Below the pieces are notes generated by a model. That model ran no database searches. It saw only the letters and a list, made by a program, of their open reading frames with translations, and had not been told where the DNA came from. Position numbers and translations under genes: made by a program. Shown piece after piece: positions 16,080 to 25,399 of a DNA stretch of 64,000 nucleotides. Source of the DNA: Spirochaetales bacterium (GTDB lineage: Bacteria; Spirochaetota; Spirochaetia; DSM-27196; Salinispiraceae); the NCBI GenBank assembly GCA_009991955.1, contig JAACWS010000014.1:1-64000 (forward strand), in the 5' to 3' direction. How positions within the stretch are numbered: the first letter of the stretch is position 1; every line of letters starts with the position of its first letter.

Positions 16080-17060
16080 ATGGCCGCAACACAAAAGTTC
16101 TTGTATATACAGCAAGTTTCAAGGACCTATGGTACCACAAAAGCCCTCACCGATGTCACCTTTGCATTAGAAGAAGGAGAGTTTTTCTCCCTTATTGGTC
16201 CTTCGGGGGCCGGCAAGTCGACCTTACTTAGAATAATAGCGGGAATAGAAAAGCCTGACCGTGGGAGCTTCCGATTTTTAGACGACAAAAGACCGGACAA
16301 AAAGCCAGTTTTAGTATTTCAGGACTTCTGGCTCTTTCCGGGCATGACAATCGAAAAAAATATCGGTTTTGGACTCCGGGCCCGAAAAGTTGACTCACGG
16401 GAGATCCACCGAAGGGTGGGTGAACTCATCCTGGACTTTGGCTTGGCCGGAAAAGAAAAAATGTATCCCTCGCGCTTGTCGGCGGGTCAACAACAAAGGG
16501 TTGCTTTGGCTCGAGCCTTGGCTGTTCGTCCGCGACTTCTCCTACTGGACGAGCCTTTTGCCCATCTGGATCGAGAACTCAAGGGAGAAACGGCCGCATA
16601 CCTTCGTTGGGTCCACGACGAGTATAAACTAACAACCTTGGCGGTTACCCACGATCAAGACGAAGCTTTGGCGATGAGTGATCGAATAGGATTTTTATCC
16701 CAGGGTCGACTGAGACAAGTCGGAAGTCCCCTGGACCTTATTTATTCACCTAACGAAGAAGAAACCGCTCAGTTTTTTGGACCGTTGAACCGAATCTCCC
16801 CGTCTGTCCTCTGTCGCCCTCAAGATCTAGAAATTCGAACCCCAGCAATCGATGACGCCTCGGCCTTATCGGGTATCATTCGAAAAGCGACAATCCAGAC
16901 CAGGGGAGTGTTGTACCGGGTAGAGGTTGCAAATTCAACACTCCTTGTCTTCTCTCCTGGTCCAGTACTTTCCTGTGGAACGCCTGTTTCCCTTACCCTA
17001 AGAACCTACTATTCATTTTCCGACAATCCCCCAAAAAAAGAACGAGAGGTACCCCAATGA
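16080..17060 (+). CDS. ynjD: ABC importer ATPase (YnjD-like)
   Basis: 326 residues with Walker A GPSGAGKST, Q-loop VFQDFWLFPG, signature LSAGQQQR, Walker B LLLLDEPF and the switch histidine in AVTHDQDEAL, all intact. A C-terminal region of about 90 residues makes it longer than E. coli YnjD. It is first of a four-gene operon (ATPase, binding lipoprotein, two permeases) joined by ATGA/GTGA overlaps. The transported compound is unknown; sequence resemblance is to the thiamine/iron/spermidine branch. ATG 16080 has no ribosome site and faces the divergent YnjF-like gene 48 bases away, so the two share a promoter region. Confidence 0.86.
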   Translation: MAATQKFLYIQQVSRTYGTTKALTDVTFALEEGEFFSLIGPSGAGKSTLLRIIAGIEKPDRGSFRFLDDKRPDKKPVLVFQDFWLFPGMTIEKNIGFGLRARKVDSREIHRRVGELILDFGLAGKEKMYPSRLSAGQQQRVALARALAVRPRLLLLDEPFAHLDRELKGETAAYLRWVHDEYKLTTLAVTHDQDEALAMSDRIGFLSQGRLRQVGSPLDLIYSPNEEETAQFFGPLNRISPSVLCRPQDLEIRTPAIDDASALSGIIRKATIQTRGVLYRVEVANSTLLVFSPGPVLSCGTPVSLTLRTYYSFSDNPPKKEREVPQ

Positions 17061-18274
17061 GAACGCAAAGTGTTATGGTTTTCTTTTTTCTTTTCGCTTT
17101 ATTCGGATGTTCTAATTCCCCAGATTCCCAGGTTCTCGATTGGAACGAGGCCAGTTGGGAAGGTATCGTGGCCAAAGCCCGAGGTACTGAGGTGAGTTTT
17201 CATATGTGGGGGGGCTCTCAGGCAATTAATCAGTGGATCGATGAAGAAGTTGCCACCGGTCTTTACGAGGAATATGGTCTTCGATTACGTCGGGTTCCCA
17301 GTGAAGCGCCGGTCTTCGTAAACCGACTTATGACCGAAAAGGCGGCAGATAGAACGGTTGGATCGATCGATTTAATGTGGATTAATGGTGAAAACTTCCG
17401 CCGAGCCCGGGAGGCCGACATTTTGGCTGGGCCAGTTACCCCAGTCATGCCAAACTTTCGGAACTACGTCGACCCCTCCACCGCAGAGTTTGATTTTGGG
17501 TACCCGACCGAGGGTTTCGAAACACCCTACGGTCGAGCCCAGTTCGTCTTTGAGTACGACACCGCTATTACCGAATCTCCCCAGAGCTTTCGGGAACTTG
17601 GCCAATGGGTTCGACAGAATCCTGGCCGATTCACCTACCCTGAACCCCAGGACTTTACCGGCAATGCCTTCATTCGTCAGGCCTTTTTGGCCCTTACCGG
17701 GGGCCCTCAGCAGTACCTTGGGGGATGGGATGAAGAGCTCTACCGAAAAAAATCGCCAGCCCTATGGGACTACCTTCTAGACCTCTCCCCCTACCTTTGG
17801 CAGGAGGGAAGATCCTATCCTAAGGACCTGGCCTTCCTCGACACCCTGTTTGAAAACCAAGAGGTCTGGATAAACATGAGCTACACCCAAGCCCAGGTCC
17901 AAGCCCGAATATTGCAAGGTCGCTACCCCTCCACTGTTCGGAGTTTTCTTATGGAAGAGGGGAGTCTGTACAACACCCATTTTACCGCCATGGCGTACAA
18001 TGCTCCAAATCCAGCCGGAGCCTTGGTGCTCATGAATTATCTACTAGAACCGAAGATTCAGCGGGCTAAAAACGACCCCGCAACCTGGGGCGACTTTACC
18101 GTTCTTGACCTTAACCGGCTCTCTCTGGAGGATCGAACGGATTTTGAGACCCTCGATCTTGGTCCTGCCACCCTTCCCCTTGAGATACTCGAGGCCGGCG
18201 CTCAACCAGAAATTCCCAGTCCTTACCTAGAGGCCCTCCAGCGAGACTGGTACACCATTGTCTTGGGTCAATGA
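17057..18274 (+). CDS. ynjB: ABC substrate-binding lipoprotein (YnjB-like)
   Basis: 405 residues with a lipoprotein signal peptide ending ALFGC, so it would be tethered outside the inner membrane. Strong YnjB features are VSFHMWGGSQAINQWIDEEV, EKAADRTVGSIDLMWINGEN followed by FR, and the late NQEVWINMSYTQAQVQ. YnjB belongs to the same fold group as thiamine and iron binding proteins but its ligand is not established. The protein is the second gene, overlapping the ATPase stop and the first permease start by four bases each. The adjacent, divergent YnjF-like phosphotransferase suggests a ligand connected with phospholipid head groups, which is inference only. Confidence 0.9.
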   Translation: MRTQSVMVFFFLFALFGCSNSPDSQVLDWNEASWEGIVAKARGTEVSFHMWGGSQAINQWIDEEVATGLYEEYGLRLRRVPSEAPVFVNRLMTEKAADRTVGSIDLMWINGENFRRAREADILAGPVTPVMPNFRNYVDPSTAEFDFGYPTEGFETPYGRAQFVFEYDTAITESPQSFRELGQWVRQNPGRFTYPEPQDFTGNAFIRQAFLALTGGPQQYLGGWDEELYRKKSPALWDYLLDLSPYLWQEGRSYPKDLAFLDTLFENQEVWINMSYTQAQVQARILQGRYPSTVRSFLMEEGSLYNTHFTAMAYNAPNPAGALVLMNYLLEPKIQRAKNDPATWGDFTVLDLNRLSLEDRTDFETLDLGPATLPLEILEAGAQPEIPSPYLEALQRDWYTIVLGQ

Positions 18275-19104
18275 AGAATCGGCGACTCCTTCCCCCATGG
18301 ATTGCACTTTTGCCTGCTCTGGTTCCTCTGGTTTTCTTCCTAGGTTCGGCCCTGGTAATTACCCTCTGGGAGGCTCGTGGAGCCTTTATCCAGGTCTGGA
18401 ACACTCCAGGATTTAGAAACTCTCTCGTGTTCTCCGCCAGGGTTGGATTCTTATCCGCTAGCTTATCTACTTTCCTTGGCCTCATCCTTGGATTGGCAGT
18501 TGTCAAGCCCTTTGGCCAAAGAGGACGATGGTCTCAACTCCTCGATCCCCTTCTTTATCTTCCACTCGTATTGCCCCCCGTTGCTGTCGCATATCTGACG
18601 GTCTTTTGGCTAGGGAATACGGGAATGACAGCACGGTTCGCTGGATTTTTCGGCCTTGATTTCGCCTCGCCACTGTTTCGGGGCAATGGGTGGGGGGTAG
18701 TTTTGGCGTACGTTTACAAGGAAATTCCCTTCGGCCTTCTTTTTTTGGTTCCTGTCTTGCGAGCGTTTCCACGGGAATTAGTTTTCACAGCCCGGGGGTT
18801 AGGAGCTTCCCCGGGGATAGTATTCTGGACCCTCATGGTACCCCGACTGCTACCCGCCTTGGGAACGGTGTTTCTCATCCTCTTTATTTTTACCTTTGGG
18901 GCCTACGATATACCCTTTGTGGTCGGCGAGAGTTCCCCGTCCATGGTCAGTCAGTATCTGTACAGGGCCTATTTCGTGGCTCCCTTGGATCAAAGGCCCC
19001 TTGCTTCTGGGGGCTTGGTAATCCTCTTTCTTCTGAGTCTCGGAACGGTGGTAGGGTATTCCTATCTTGCTGGCTCTTTGGACGAAAAAGAGAGAACCCT
19101 GTGA
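18271..19104 (+). CDS. ynjC: ABC importer permease (YnjC N-half)
   Basis: 277 residues, one BPD-type permease domain with about six helices. The N-terminal helix starts LLPPWIALLPALVPLVFFLG; the EAA-like loop facing the ATPase is around ARGLGASPGIVFWTLMVPRL. E. coli YnjC is one long protein of two such domains; here the two halves are separate genes that overlap by four bases (GTGA at 19101-19104). The ATG overlaps the TGA of the binding protein gene. It would form the channel together with the next gene product. Confidence 0.85.
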   Translation: MKNRRLLPPWIALLPALVPLVFFLGSALVITLWEARGAFIQVWNTPGFRNSLVFSARVGFLSASLSTFLGLILGLAVVKPFGQRGRWSQLLDPLLYLPLVLPPVAVAYLTVFWLGNTGMTARFAGFFGLDFASPLFRGNGWGVVLAYVYKEIPFGLLFLVPVLRAFPRELVFTARGLGASPGIVFWTLMVPRLLPALGTVFLILFIFTFGAYDIPFVVGESSPSMVSQYLYRAYFVAPLDQRPLASGGLVILFLLSLGTVVGYSYLAGSLDEKERTL

Positions 19105-19859
19105 GGGTTATCCGCCTAGTTACCCTTGTTTTTATTCTCCTACCTCTGGTGTTTCTTGGGGTATCTCTTTTTGCCGGTCCCTGGCCATATCCCCTTCTAC
19201 TTCCGTCCGAATGGTCTTTAAGAAGCCTTTCGTTCCTCTGGCGTTCGAGGGAAGGTTTAATCCGGGCTCTGGGATCTTCCTTGGCCTACTCGTTTCTATC
19301 GGTCATATTCGCTACCCTCTTGTCGTGGGCTCCAGCTCGTTACTTAGCCAGGCATTCGTTTCGCGGAAAAGCTCTGGTGGAAGGTTTACTTTTAGCCCCG
19401 GCTATTATTCCTTCAATTACCTTCGCCGCTGGGCTTTACCGGGTTGTTCTTTTCGTCGGTCTCTCGGATACCCTTGTTGGTGTAGCCCTTTCGCTCTCAC
19501 TCACCGGCTATCCTTATCTACTACGAAGCCTAAAAATTGGGTATCTTCTTTACCCAATGGAGTATACGAACGCGGCGAAGAATCTGGGGGCCTCAAGATG
19601 GCAACAATGGTGGGAGGTCGAGGTTCCGGCCATGATTCCGGCCCTTGCTTCTGGGGTAAGTTTGGTATTTCTCACGGCGTTTTCGGAGTATTTTTTGGTA
19701 TTTCTTATCGGTGGTGGAAGGGTAGAGAGCTTTGCGGGCTATCTGGTACCCTTTATTCAGGCTTCCGACCGGGGTATGGCTGCGGGTCTCACCCTAGGAT
19801 TTCTGGTTGTGCCTTTAGGCTTGTTTGGACTACAAGAACTCTATCTTCGTCGTCGTTAA
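19101..19859 (+). CDS. ynjC: ABC importer permease (YnjC C-half)
   Basis: 252 residues, second BPD-type permease. About six hydrophobic helices, beginning RLVTLVFILLPLVFLGVSLF; the EAA-like loop is AKNLGASRWQQWWEVEVP. The GTG at 19101 overlaps the previous stop and is the only start that fits; the frame is open much further upstream but only as a shadow of the previous permease. It pairs with the first permease to complete the YnjDBC-type importer. The operon may continue into the hydrolase gene 12 bases further on. Confidence 0.85.
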   Translation: MRVIRLVTLVFILLPLVFLGVSLFAGPWPYPLLLPSEWSLRSLSFLWRSREGLIRALGSSLAYSFLSVIFATLLSWAPARYLARHSFRGKALVEGLLLAPAIIPSITFAAGLYRVVLFVGLSDTLVGVALSLSLTGYPYLLRSLKIGYLLYPMEYTNAAKNLGASRWQQWWEVEVPAMIPALASGVSLVFLTAFSEYFLVFLIGGGRVESFAGYLVPFIQASDRGMAAGLTLGFLVVPLGLFGLQELYLRRR

Positions 19860-19871
19860 GGAGGGCTTCGA

Positions 19872-20636
19872 ATGAAACGGCTGCTTCGAATCGTACTTTT
19901 TGGCACTCTTGGTCTCCTGGTCTTAAGTGGTGGTGGTTTTGTCCTTTGGGCACTGCAAGCCCTTGGACCGGGTCCCCAAGCTATCGAGTCTCTTCAAAGT
20001 GATTCGGACATTACAATCGAGACCAATGACCAAAATTGGGTACTTTTTCGGCCAAATCGAGAACAATCAGACCTACCGGGCTTTATCTTTTATCCCGGTG
20101 GGAAAGTTGACTACCGATCCTACGCCCCAGTACTTCGAAAAATCGCCCAAGAAGGTATTTTTGTCGTTTTGGTACCCGCTCCCTTGAATCTCATGATACT
20201 GGGATCGAATCGTGCCCAGAAGGTAATCGATGCCTTTCCCGACCGATCGTGGGTCATAGGCGGCCATAGCCTAGGTGCTGCGGTCGCAGGATTCTTTGGG
20301 TATAATAATCCTGAACTTCTCAATGATGGACCCATTAAAGGTCTCGTTCTTTGGGCAGGTTATTTGTCTTCGGGATGGGATTTGTCGACTACAACCCTTC
20401 CAGTCCTATCAATACGAGCGGAGAACGACCAGGTTTTTAACCAGGAAAACTTCGAGGCAGGCCAGGCGCTGCTGCCCCGGGGGTGGGTCGACCGGGAAAT
20501 CGCCGGAGGAAACCACGCGGGTTTTGGCGATTACGGACCCCAGCCCGGTGATGGTCAGGCATCGATACCCCAAGAAGAACAGTGGACTGTGATTGCTGGG
20601 TGGACGGCTGAGTTCTTCCAGAACCTCGGACCTTGA
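19872..20636 (+). CDS. Membrane-anchored alpha/beta hydrolase (hydrolase_5 type)
   Basis: 254 residues. A single N-terminal helix (LLRIVLFGTLGLLVLSGGGF) precedes an alpha/beta-hydrolase with FIFYPGGKVDYRSYAP, the nucleophile elbow GGHSLGAA, an acid in IRAENDQVF and a histidine in AGGNHAGFGDYGPQPGDG. The wording of the last motif is typical of the dienelactone-hydrolase-like hydrolase_5 group. Starting 12 bases after the last permease gene with AAGGAGGG as ribosome site, it is probably the last gene of the YnjDBC-type operon. It is the second anchored hydrolase in this neighbourhood (the other is at 14421-15410). Substrate unknown. Confidence 0.83.
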   Translation: MKRLLRIVLFGTLGLLVLSGGGFVLWALQALGPGPQAIESLQSDSDITIETNDQNWVLFRPNREQSDLPGFIFYPGGKVDYRSYAPVLRKIAQEGIFVVLVPAPLNLMILGSNRAQKVIDAFPDRSWVIGGHSLGAAVAGFFGYNNPELLNDGPIKGLVLWAGYLSSGWDLSTTTLPVLSIRAENDQVFNQENFEAGQALLPRGWVDREIAGGNHAGFGDYGPQPGDGQASIPQEEQWTVIAGWTAEFFQNLGP

Positions 20637-20670
20637 AAACTCGCCGAATGCCCCCTACAATAGACCAATA

Positions 20671-22214
20671 ATGGTATACCGAGCGGCCCTCGCCCTGGGA
20701 TTCGGAGTCTCCTTCCTCTCCCTCCTTACCGGACAGGAACTAGATCCGACCTTTCGACACCTCGGCGTCGCAACCCTCCTCATTGATAGCGAAACTTCAA
20801 CGATTGTCGACGCGAACCCTGCGGCTGTGGATTTTTATGGCTACCCAAGATTTGAGCTTCTGGGCAAGAATCTCGGCGAAATAAACACCCTAAGCCCTTC
20901 GGAAATCGAAATAGCCCTGGAACGAGCGGTGCAAGCCGACCAGGACTTCGTTTCTTTCAAACATCTCTTGGCCAACGGAGACCTTCGCGACGTAGAAGTC
21001 TACACTTCCCCGATACTTTTTGGACCCAGAACCTATCTGCTGTCCCTCATCCACGACGCGACCCCACGGATTAAAGCCCTAGACGAAACCCTTCAACTAA
21101 AACAACAATTGGTGAGGGCGGAAGAAGTGGCCCAGGTTGGTCATTGGGAGTTCGACCTCGAAAAAGGACTGGTCCACGCCTCTGATGGGGCTGCGGCAAT
21201 TTATGGTCTCTCTTCTACCCCCTGGACAATTCCAGAAATTCAAGAGATTCCCCTTCCTTTGTACCGGCCCCTATTGGACAAGGCTCTCCAAGAACTCATC
21301 GATCTAGGCCGACCTTACGAGGTCACCTTCGAAATCCAACGACCTTCGGATGGCTCAAGAGCGGTAATTCGCTCGGTTGCCGAATACGACCGAGTAAAGA
21401 ATCGGGTTTTTGGCATCTTACAGGACATTACGGATGAAGCCGAAATCGTCGCGTCCCGCGAACGATCCTTTCGAATTGCTGTAGTAGCAACCATTTCTTT
21501 TAACGGCCTTCTCCTCATCGGTATCGTTCTCTTGTTCCTCCAAGCTCGACACCGAAAAGTAGTCCACTTGCAAATTCAAGGGCTCCTTCGGGAAAAAGAA
21601 GTAGTACTCAAGGAAGTTCATCATCGCATTAAGAATCACATGAATTCAGCAATCGGCCTACTCGAACTGCAAAGGGGCAAAAAACCCAATGTTGGCCAAA
21701 CTCCCGAGGACTTCGTAGATCAGTCACTACAGGTCGCCAGCGATCGCATGCGGGGAATGATGCTCGTCTATGACCGACTCTACCGGTCAGAAAACTACAC
21801 CGAAGGTTCTATAGGTCAATTCCTCGAGAATCTCGTGCACGAACTGTGGCAAAGTCTCCAGAACTCAAAACCCATTGAACTCGATTTACACCTGGAAGAT
21901 TTCAATGGTACACCCCAAGTTCTCATGAATCTAGGAATGATCGTCAACGAATTAATTACTAATGCCTTTAAGTACGCTTTCTTAGCGAGAAAAATGGGAA
22001 TAATTCGAATATCTCTATCCTCGGATAAAACCGAGGGGTACTGGAAATCCAAGATAACGGAAAAGGGGCTTCCTTGGACGAACTAAGGGCAAGTCGGGGA
22101 TTTGGTTGGAATCTGGTAGAAATGACCGTTGCCCAAATTTGCGGCCATCTCGACCTTATGCCACCCCCAGGGCTTGGGGTTCGAATAACCTTTCCCCTCG
22201 GAGGGTGTTCGTGA
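20671..22214 (+). pseudogene. Membrane sensor histidine kinase (HisKA_2), frameshifted
   Basis: From ATG 20671 the frame encodes an N-terminal signal/anchor, two PAS-like regions (about 30-140 and 150-260), a membrane helix (about 270-293, VVATISFNGLLLIGIVLLFL), a HisKA_2 dimerisation region EVHHRIKNHMN (phospho-His about 318) and the kinase N-box NELITNAFKYA. It then stops early at 22086 with unrelated residues. The true end, VLEIQDNGKGASLDELRASR followed by GFGWNLVEM and up to FPLGGCS, is present in the next frame and ends at 22214, overlapping the next kinase GTG. The break lies near 22030-22035 in a run of four G; one added G restores the frame. It may be a real mutation, a slippage site, or a sequence error. 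Confidence 0.82.
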
Positions 22215-25200
22215 ACTTTCAGCAATTAACCCAAGATATTTTGGAAGAGTATGGACCTGGAATCCTTCTTCTTTCATCCTTTGAGGAAAGGCGGATTATC
22301 GAGGCAAATAAGCAGGCCGGACTATTGTTCGAGACTCCCCTTGAAGAACTTTTAGGGAAACATCTCGACTATTTTGGTAACCTCGAACTAACCGCCGAAT
22401 ATACCGGTGAATTACAGACTATCACCAAACCTCAACGATGGCTTTCGCTCAAGGGGAGTAAAGTATCACCGGAATCGGAGAACCTGATTCTCATTCTGGA
22501 GGATAGTACCCAGACAAAGGCCCGGCTAAAACACCTGTCCCGTCTGGAATCCCGGTGGCGAAGAGCTCTAGAATCCGCAGGAGATGGGGTTTGGGAAATA
22601 GATTTGAAATCGGGGAAGGTGTATTTTTCGCCCCTTTGGAAGTCGATGTTGGGGTATTCCATAGGAGAAATCCAAGGAACTCTCGATCAATGGGACAGTC
22701 TTGTCCATCCCGACGACCTAGGACCAATGAAAGCAGTATTTCGAGACCATTTATGGGGGAGAACGCCCACTTACAGCCACGCCCATAGGATTAGAAAGAA
22801 AGACGGATCCTACTTGTGGGTCTTTGACCGTGGAAAGGTTATCGAAACCGACAAAAATGAAGAACCTCTCCGGGTGGTCGGAACCCATACCGATATTTCC
22901 AACCTCACTGGTATTCAGGAAAAGCTCTCCCAAACCCAAGCCATTCTCGAAGCAACTACCCAAATAGCAAGAATTGGAGGGTGGGAACTGGATCCCCACT
23001 CTAACAACCTCATTTGGAATCAAATGGCCCGGGATATCCATCGTATACCAAAGGACTACGAAGTCTCAATAGCGAAGGCTCTTTCCTTCTACCCCGGGCC
23101 CGAAGACCGAGATCGACTGAAAAAGGCCGTTCTCGACTGTGCAAAAAACCGGAAATCCTTTGACCTGCATATTCGACTCCAAACCTACGATGGTCAACTC
23201 ATTTGGGTTCGGGCCCGGGGCCAAGCCGAAGAAGTTCGGGGCCAGGTGCGCAGAGTTTACGGCACAATTCAGGACATAACCGACCAGAAAATTACCGAAC
23301 AAATTCTTCGGGACGAGCGCACCTTACTCGAGCAGGCAAACCAAGTAAAAATTCGGTTCTTGTCGTCTATGAGCCACGAGCTGCGAACTCCATTGAACGC
23401 CATCCTTGGATTAAGCCAATACGCTCTAAGCCACGCCCCAGACACCCAGTATCAAGATTTTAACCAACGAATTCTGCAAAGCGCTAATCAGCTACTGGAG
23501 TTAGTGAACAATCTGTTGGACTATTCCAATATTGAGTCGAAACAAATGAAGGTGCAACCCGAGGTAGTCCAGCTTAGGCAACTTGTGACAAGCCTTGTAG
23601 AAAGCCTTGAACCCCGGGCCCGGGAAAAAAAACTGAATCTTTCGTTGTCCCTCGACAGTTCCCTGCCCACCTACCTTTGGATAGATAGAAATCTAATCGG
23701 TCAGATAATCGACAATTTGGTAAGTAATGGTATTAAGTTCACCGAGGAAGGATCCGTGTTTGTTCGCCTCTGGTCCACAGGAGGACACTTCTTTATCGAG
23801 GTAAAGGACACGGGCATTGGAATTCCCCCGGAATTTTTGTCCAAAATTTTTCTTCCTTTCACCCAACAGGATTCATCGGATACCCGCCGATTTGGGGGAA
23901 CCGGACTTGGACTTTCATTAGTCCAGCGAATAGTTACCCTTATGGGAGGTGCTATTTCGACAACGAGCAAACCGGGAAAAGGAAGTACTTTCTCAGTCCA
24001 CCTTCCCATACCTATACTGGGAAAAAAGGATACCCTGGAGCAATCCCTTGGAAAGTCGCGGCTCAAAATGGGTGTCCTATCGCCCAAGACCGAAGTTCCC
24101 AGGTATGAAGACCTACTTAAACTTGGGAGAGACGCCGGAATTGACATCGTATTCGAACCCGAACGAGACGTCCTTGGGGAATTCGATGGGGCCTTTGCGC
24201 TTGGTAAGGACTTCTCTTCGGCAGAGGAAGTCAGGAACCGTTTTGAACTCTCCCAGACTTTTCCCGTCCTATGGATTTCCTCGCCTCCACCGGGGATTAG
24301 GGACTCCTTTCTCCCCCTACCCCCCAGTGACCAGGAATTCTTCCAAGCCTTTGCCAGTGGGTTTCTGAATCCCCTTTCGAGCCCCCAAATAGCGAAAATA
24401 CTCATTGGGTTACCAGTGCTCTACATATCTACTCCGGGGGTGGAACAAAATCAGATACGTGGTTACTTGGAATCGTTCGGCCTATGGGTCAGCGAAATGA
24501 ATTTTGGTTCCCAAATACCGACCGGCTGTCAGGATGTTGATTTTCGGTGTATTTTTATAGATCTCGATAAACTCGCCCCTTTGGAAGCTATTGACTTCTG
24601 GAAGCTCTACCCCGATTGCGTCCAAATACCTGTCGTTGGGCTGAGTAGTAATCCCGGCACCTTTCGAGACCTGCCTCAAAGTCCCTGGGAGCGGATCTTA
24701 GAAAAACCGATTCGTAAGGAGTCCCTTTTGCGCAGCCTCTACGTAACGGTGCTATTGGCCGAAGACCTCCAACGAATGACCGAAGAAAGCCAAATCGTCT
24801 TAGACTATGAAAAAGGTCTCGCTCGAATCGAGGGTGACAAAGAACTCTACGATCAAATGCTTGCCAGTTTTGTCGACGAGGCTCCGGCTATTATTTCGAA
24901 TCTCAAAGAAGCATGTAGAATGAATATTCCTGTGGGCGATTGGCCCGATGAATCTTTTCAGCGGATTGGATTTCTCATTCACCGACTCAAGGGTATATCT
25001 GCGGGTATCGAAGCCACGAACCTTTTTTATGGCTGCATTGGTTGCGAGCGAGCAATTCAAGTTCGACAGGTTACCCAAGAACACATAGATTCGATGGTAA
25101 AGGCAATACAGCAGGTGACCTACGCTATCGAACAAAAAATTGCCACAGGTCTAAACGTACCGAAAAAGACCATCGAAGATTTCTCCCTGAGTATCGTCGA

Positions 25201-25399
25201 AGATGTACGCCATGGTATTCAGGAGCGGCTAATCCTCGACTCCACCCTACTGCAGGAACTAGGGGATCGTCTAGGAGGCACGAAAAAATCCCAGAATCTC
25301 TTTCAAGACTTTAAGAAAAAAGTATGGTCCCTTCAATACGATGAAGCAAATGATCTACTCGATTCGATAGAAGCCTACCTCAAGGATGAGGAAGCATAA
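22211..25399 (+). CDS. Hybrid sensor kinase: PAS repeats-HisKA-HATPase-REC-like-Hpt
   Basis: 1062 residues, no clear membrane helix. Several PAS domains occupy about 1-370 (for example GDGVWEIDLKSGKVYFSP and the PAC-like VVGTHTDISNL). The H-box is SHELRTPLNAILG (His 389), followed by N-box NLVSNGIKFTEEG, G1 DTGIGIP and G2 GGTGLGLS. Then come two weakly conserved receiver-like stretches; in the second, FIDLDK (Asp 784) and EKPIRKESL are recognisable but the acidic pair at the front is missing. An Hpt domain ends the protein with IHRLKGISAG (His 924). GTG 22211 overlaps the end of the previous kinase by four bases. No separate response regulator gene is adjacent. Confidence 0.9.
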   Translation: MNFQQLTQDILEEYGPGILLLSSFEERRIIEANKQAGLLFETPLEELLGKHLDYFGNLELTAEYTGELQTITKPQRWLSLKGSKVSPESENLILILEDSTQTKARLKHLSRLESRWRRALESAGDGVWEIDLKSGKVYFSPLWKSMLGYSIGEIQGTLDQWDSLVHPDDLGPMKAVFRDHLWGRTPTYSHAHRIRKKDGSYLWVFDRGKVIETDKNEEPLRVVGTHTDISNLTGIQEKLSQTQAILEATTQIARIGGWELDPHSNNLIWNQMARDIHRIPKDYEVSIAKALSFYPGPEDRDRLKKAVLDCAKNRKSFDLHIRLQTYDGQLIWVRARGQAEEVRGQVRRVYGTIQDITDQKITEQILRDERTLLEQANQVKIRFLSSMSHELRTPLNAILGLSQYALSHAPDTQYQDFNQRILQSANQLLELVNNLLDYSNIESKQMKVQPEVVQLRQLVTSLVESLEPRAREKKLNLSLSLDSSLPTYLWIDRNLIGQIIDNLVSNGIKFTEEGSVFVRLWSTGGHFFIEVKDTGIGIPPEFLSKIFLPFTQQDSSDTRRFGGTGLGLSLVQRIVTLMGGAISTTSKPGKGSTFSVHLPIPILGKKDTLEQSLGKSRLKMGVLSPKTEVPRYEDLLKLGRDAGIDIVFEPERDVLGEFDGAFALGKDFSSAEEVRNRFELSQTFPVLWISSPPPGIRDSFLPLPPSDQEFFQAFASGFLNPLSSPQIAKILIGLPVLYISTPGVEQNQIRGYLESFGLWVSEMNFGSQIPTGCQDVDFRCIFIDLDKLAPLEAIDFWKLYPDCVQIPVVGLSSNPGTFRDLPQSPWERILEKPIRKESLLRSLYVTVLLAEDLQRMTEESQIVLDYEKGLARIEGDKELYDQMLASFVDEAPAIISNLKEACRMNIPVGDWPDESFQRIGFLIHRLKGISAGIEATNLFYGCIGCERAIQVRQVTQEHIDSMVKAIQQVTYAIEQKIATGLNVPKKTIEDFSLSIVEDVRHGIQERLILDSTLLQELGDRLGGTKKSQNLFQDFKKKVWSLQYDEANDLLDSIEAYLKDEEA

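Noticed and set aside
18690-19100. N-terminal extension of the second permease frame
   Set aside because: It is a shadow of the first permease gene; the GTG at 19101 with stop overlap gives the normal permease length.
19067-20002. 311-codon open frame across the second permease gene
   Set aside because: Serine/glycine-rich shadow of the permease in another frame.
23701-24405. 234-codon minus-strand frame inside the hybrid kinase
   Set aside because: Antisense to conserved HATPase sequence; composition typical of a shadow.
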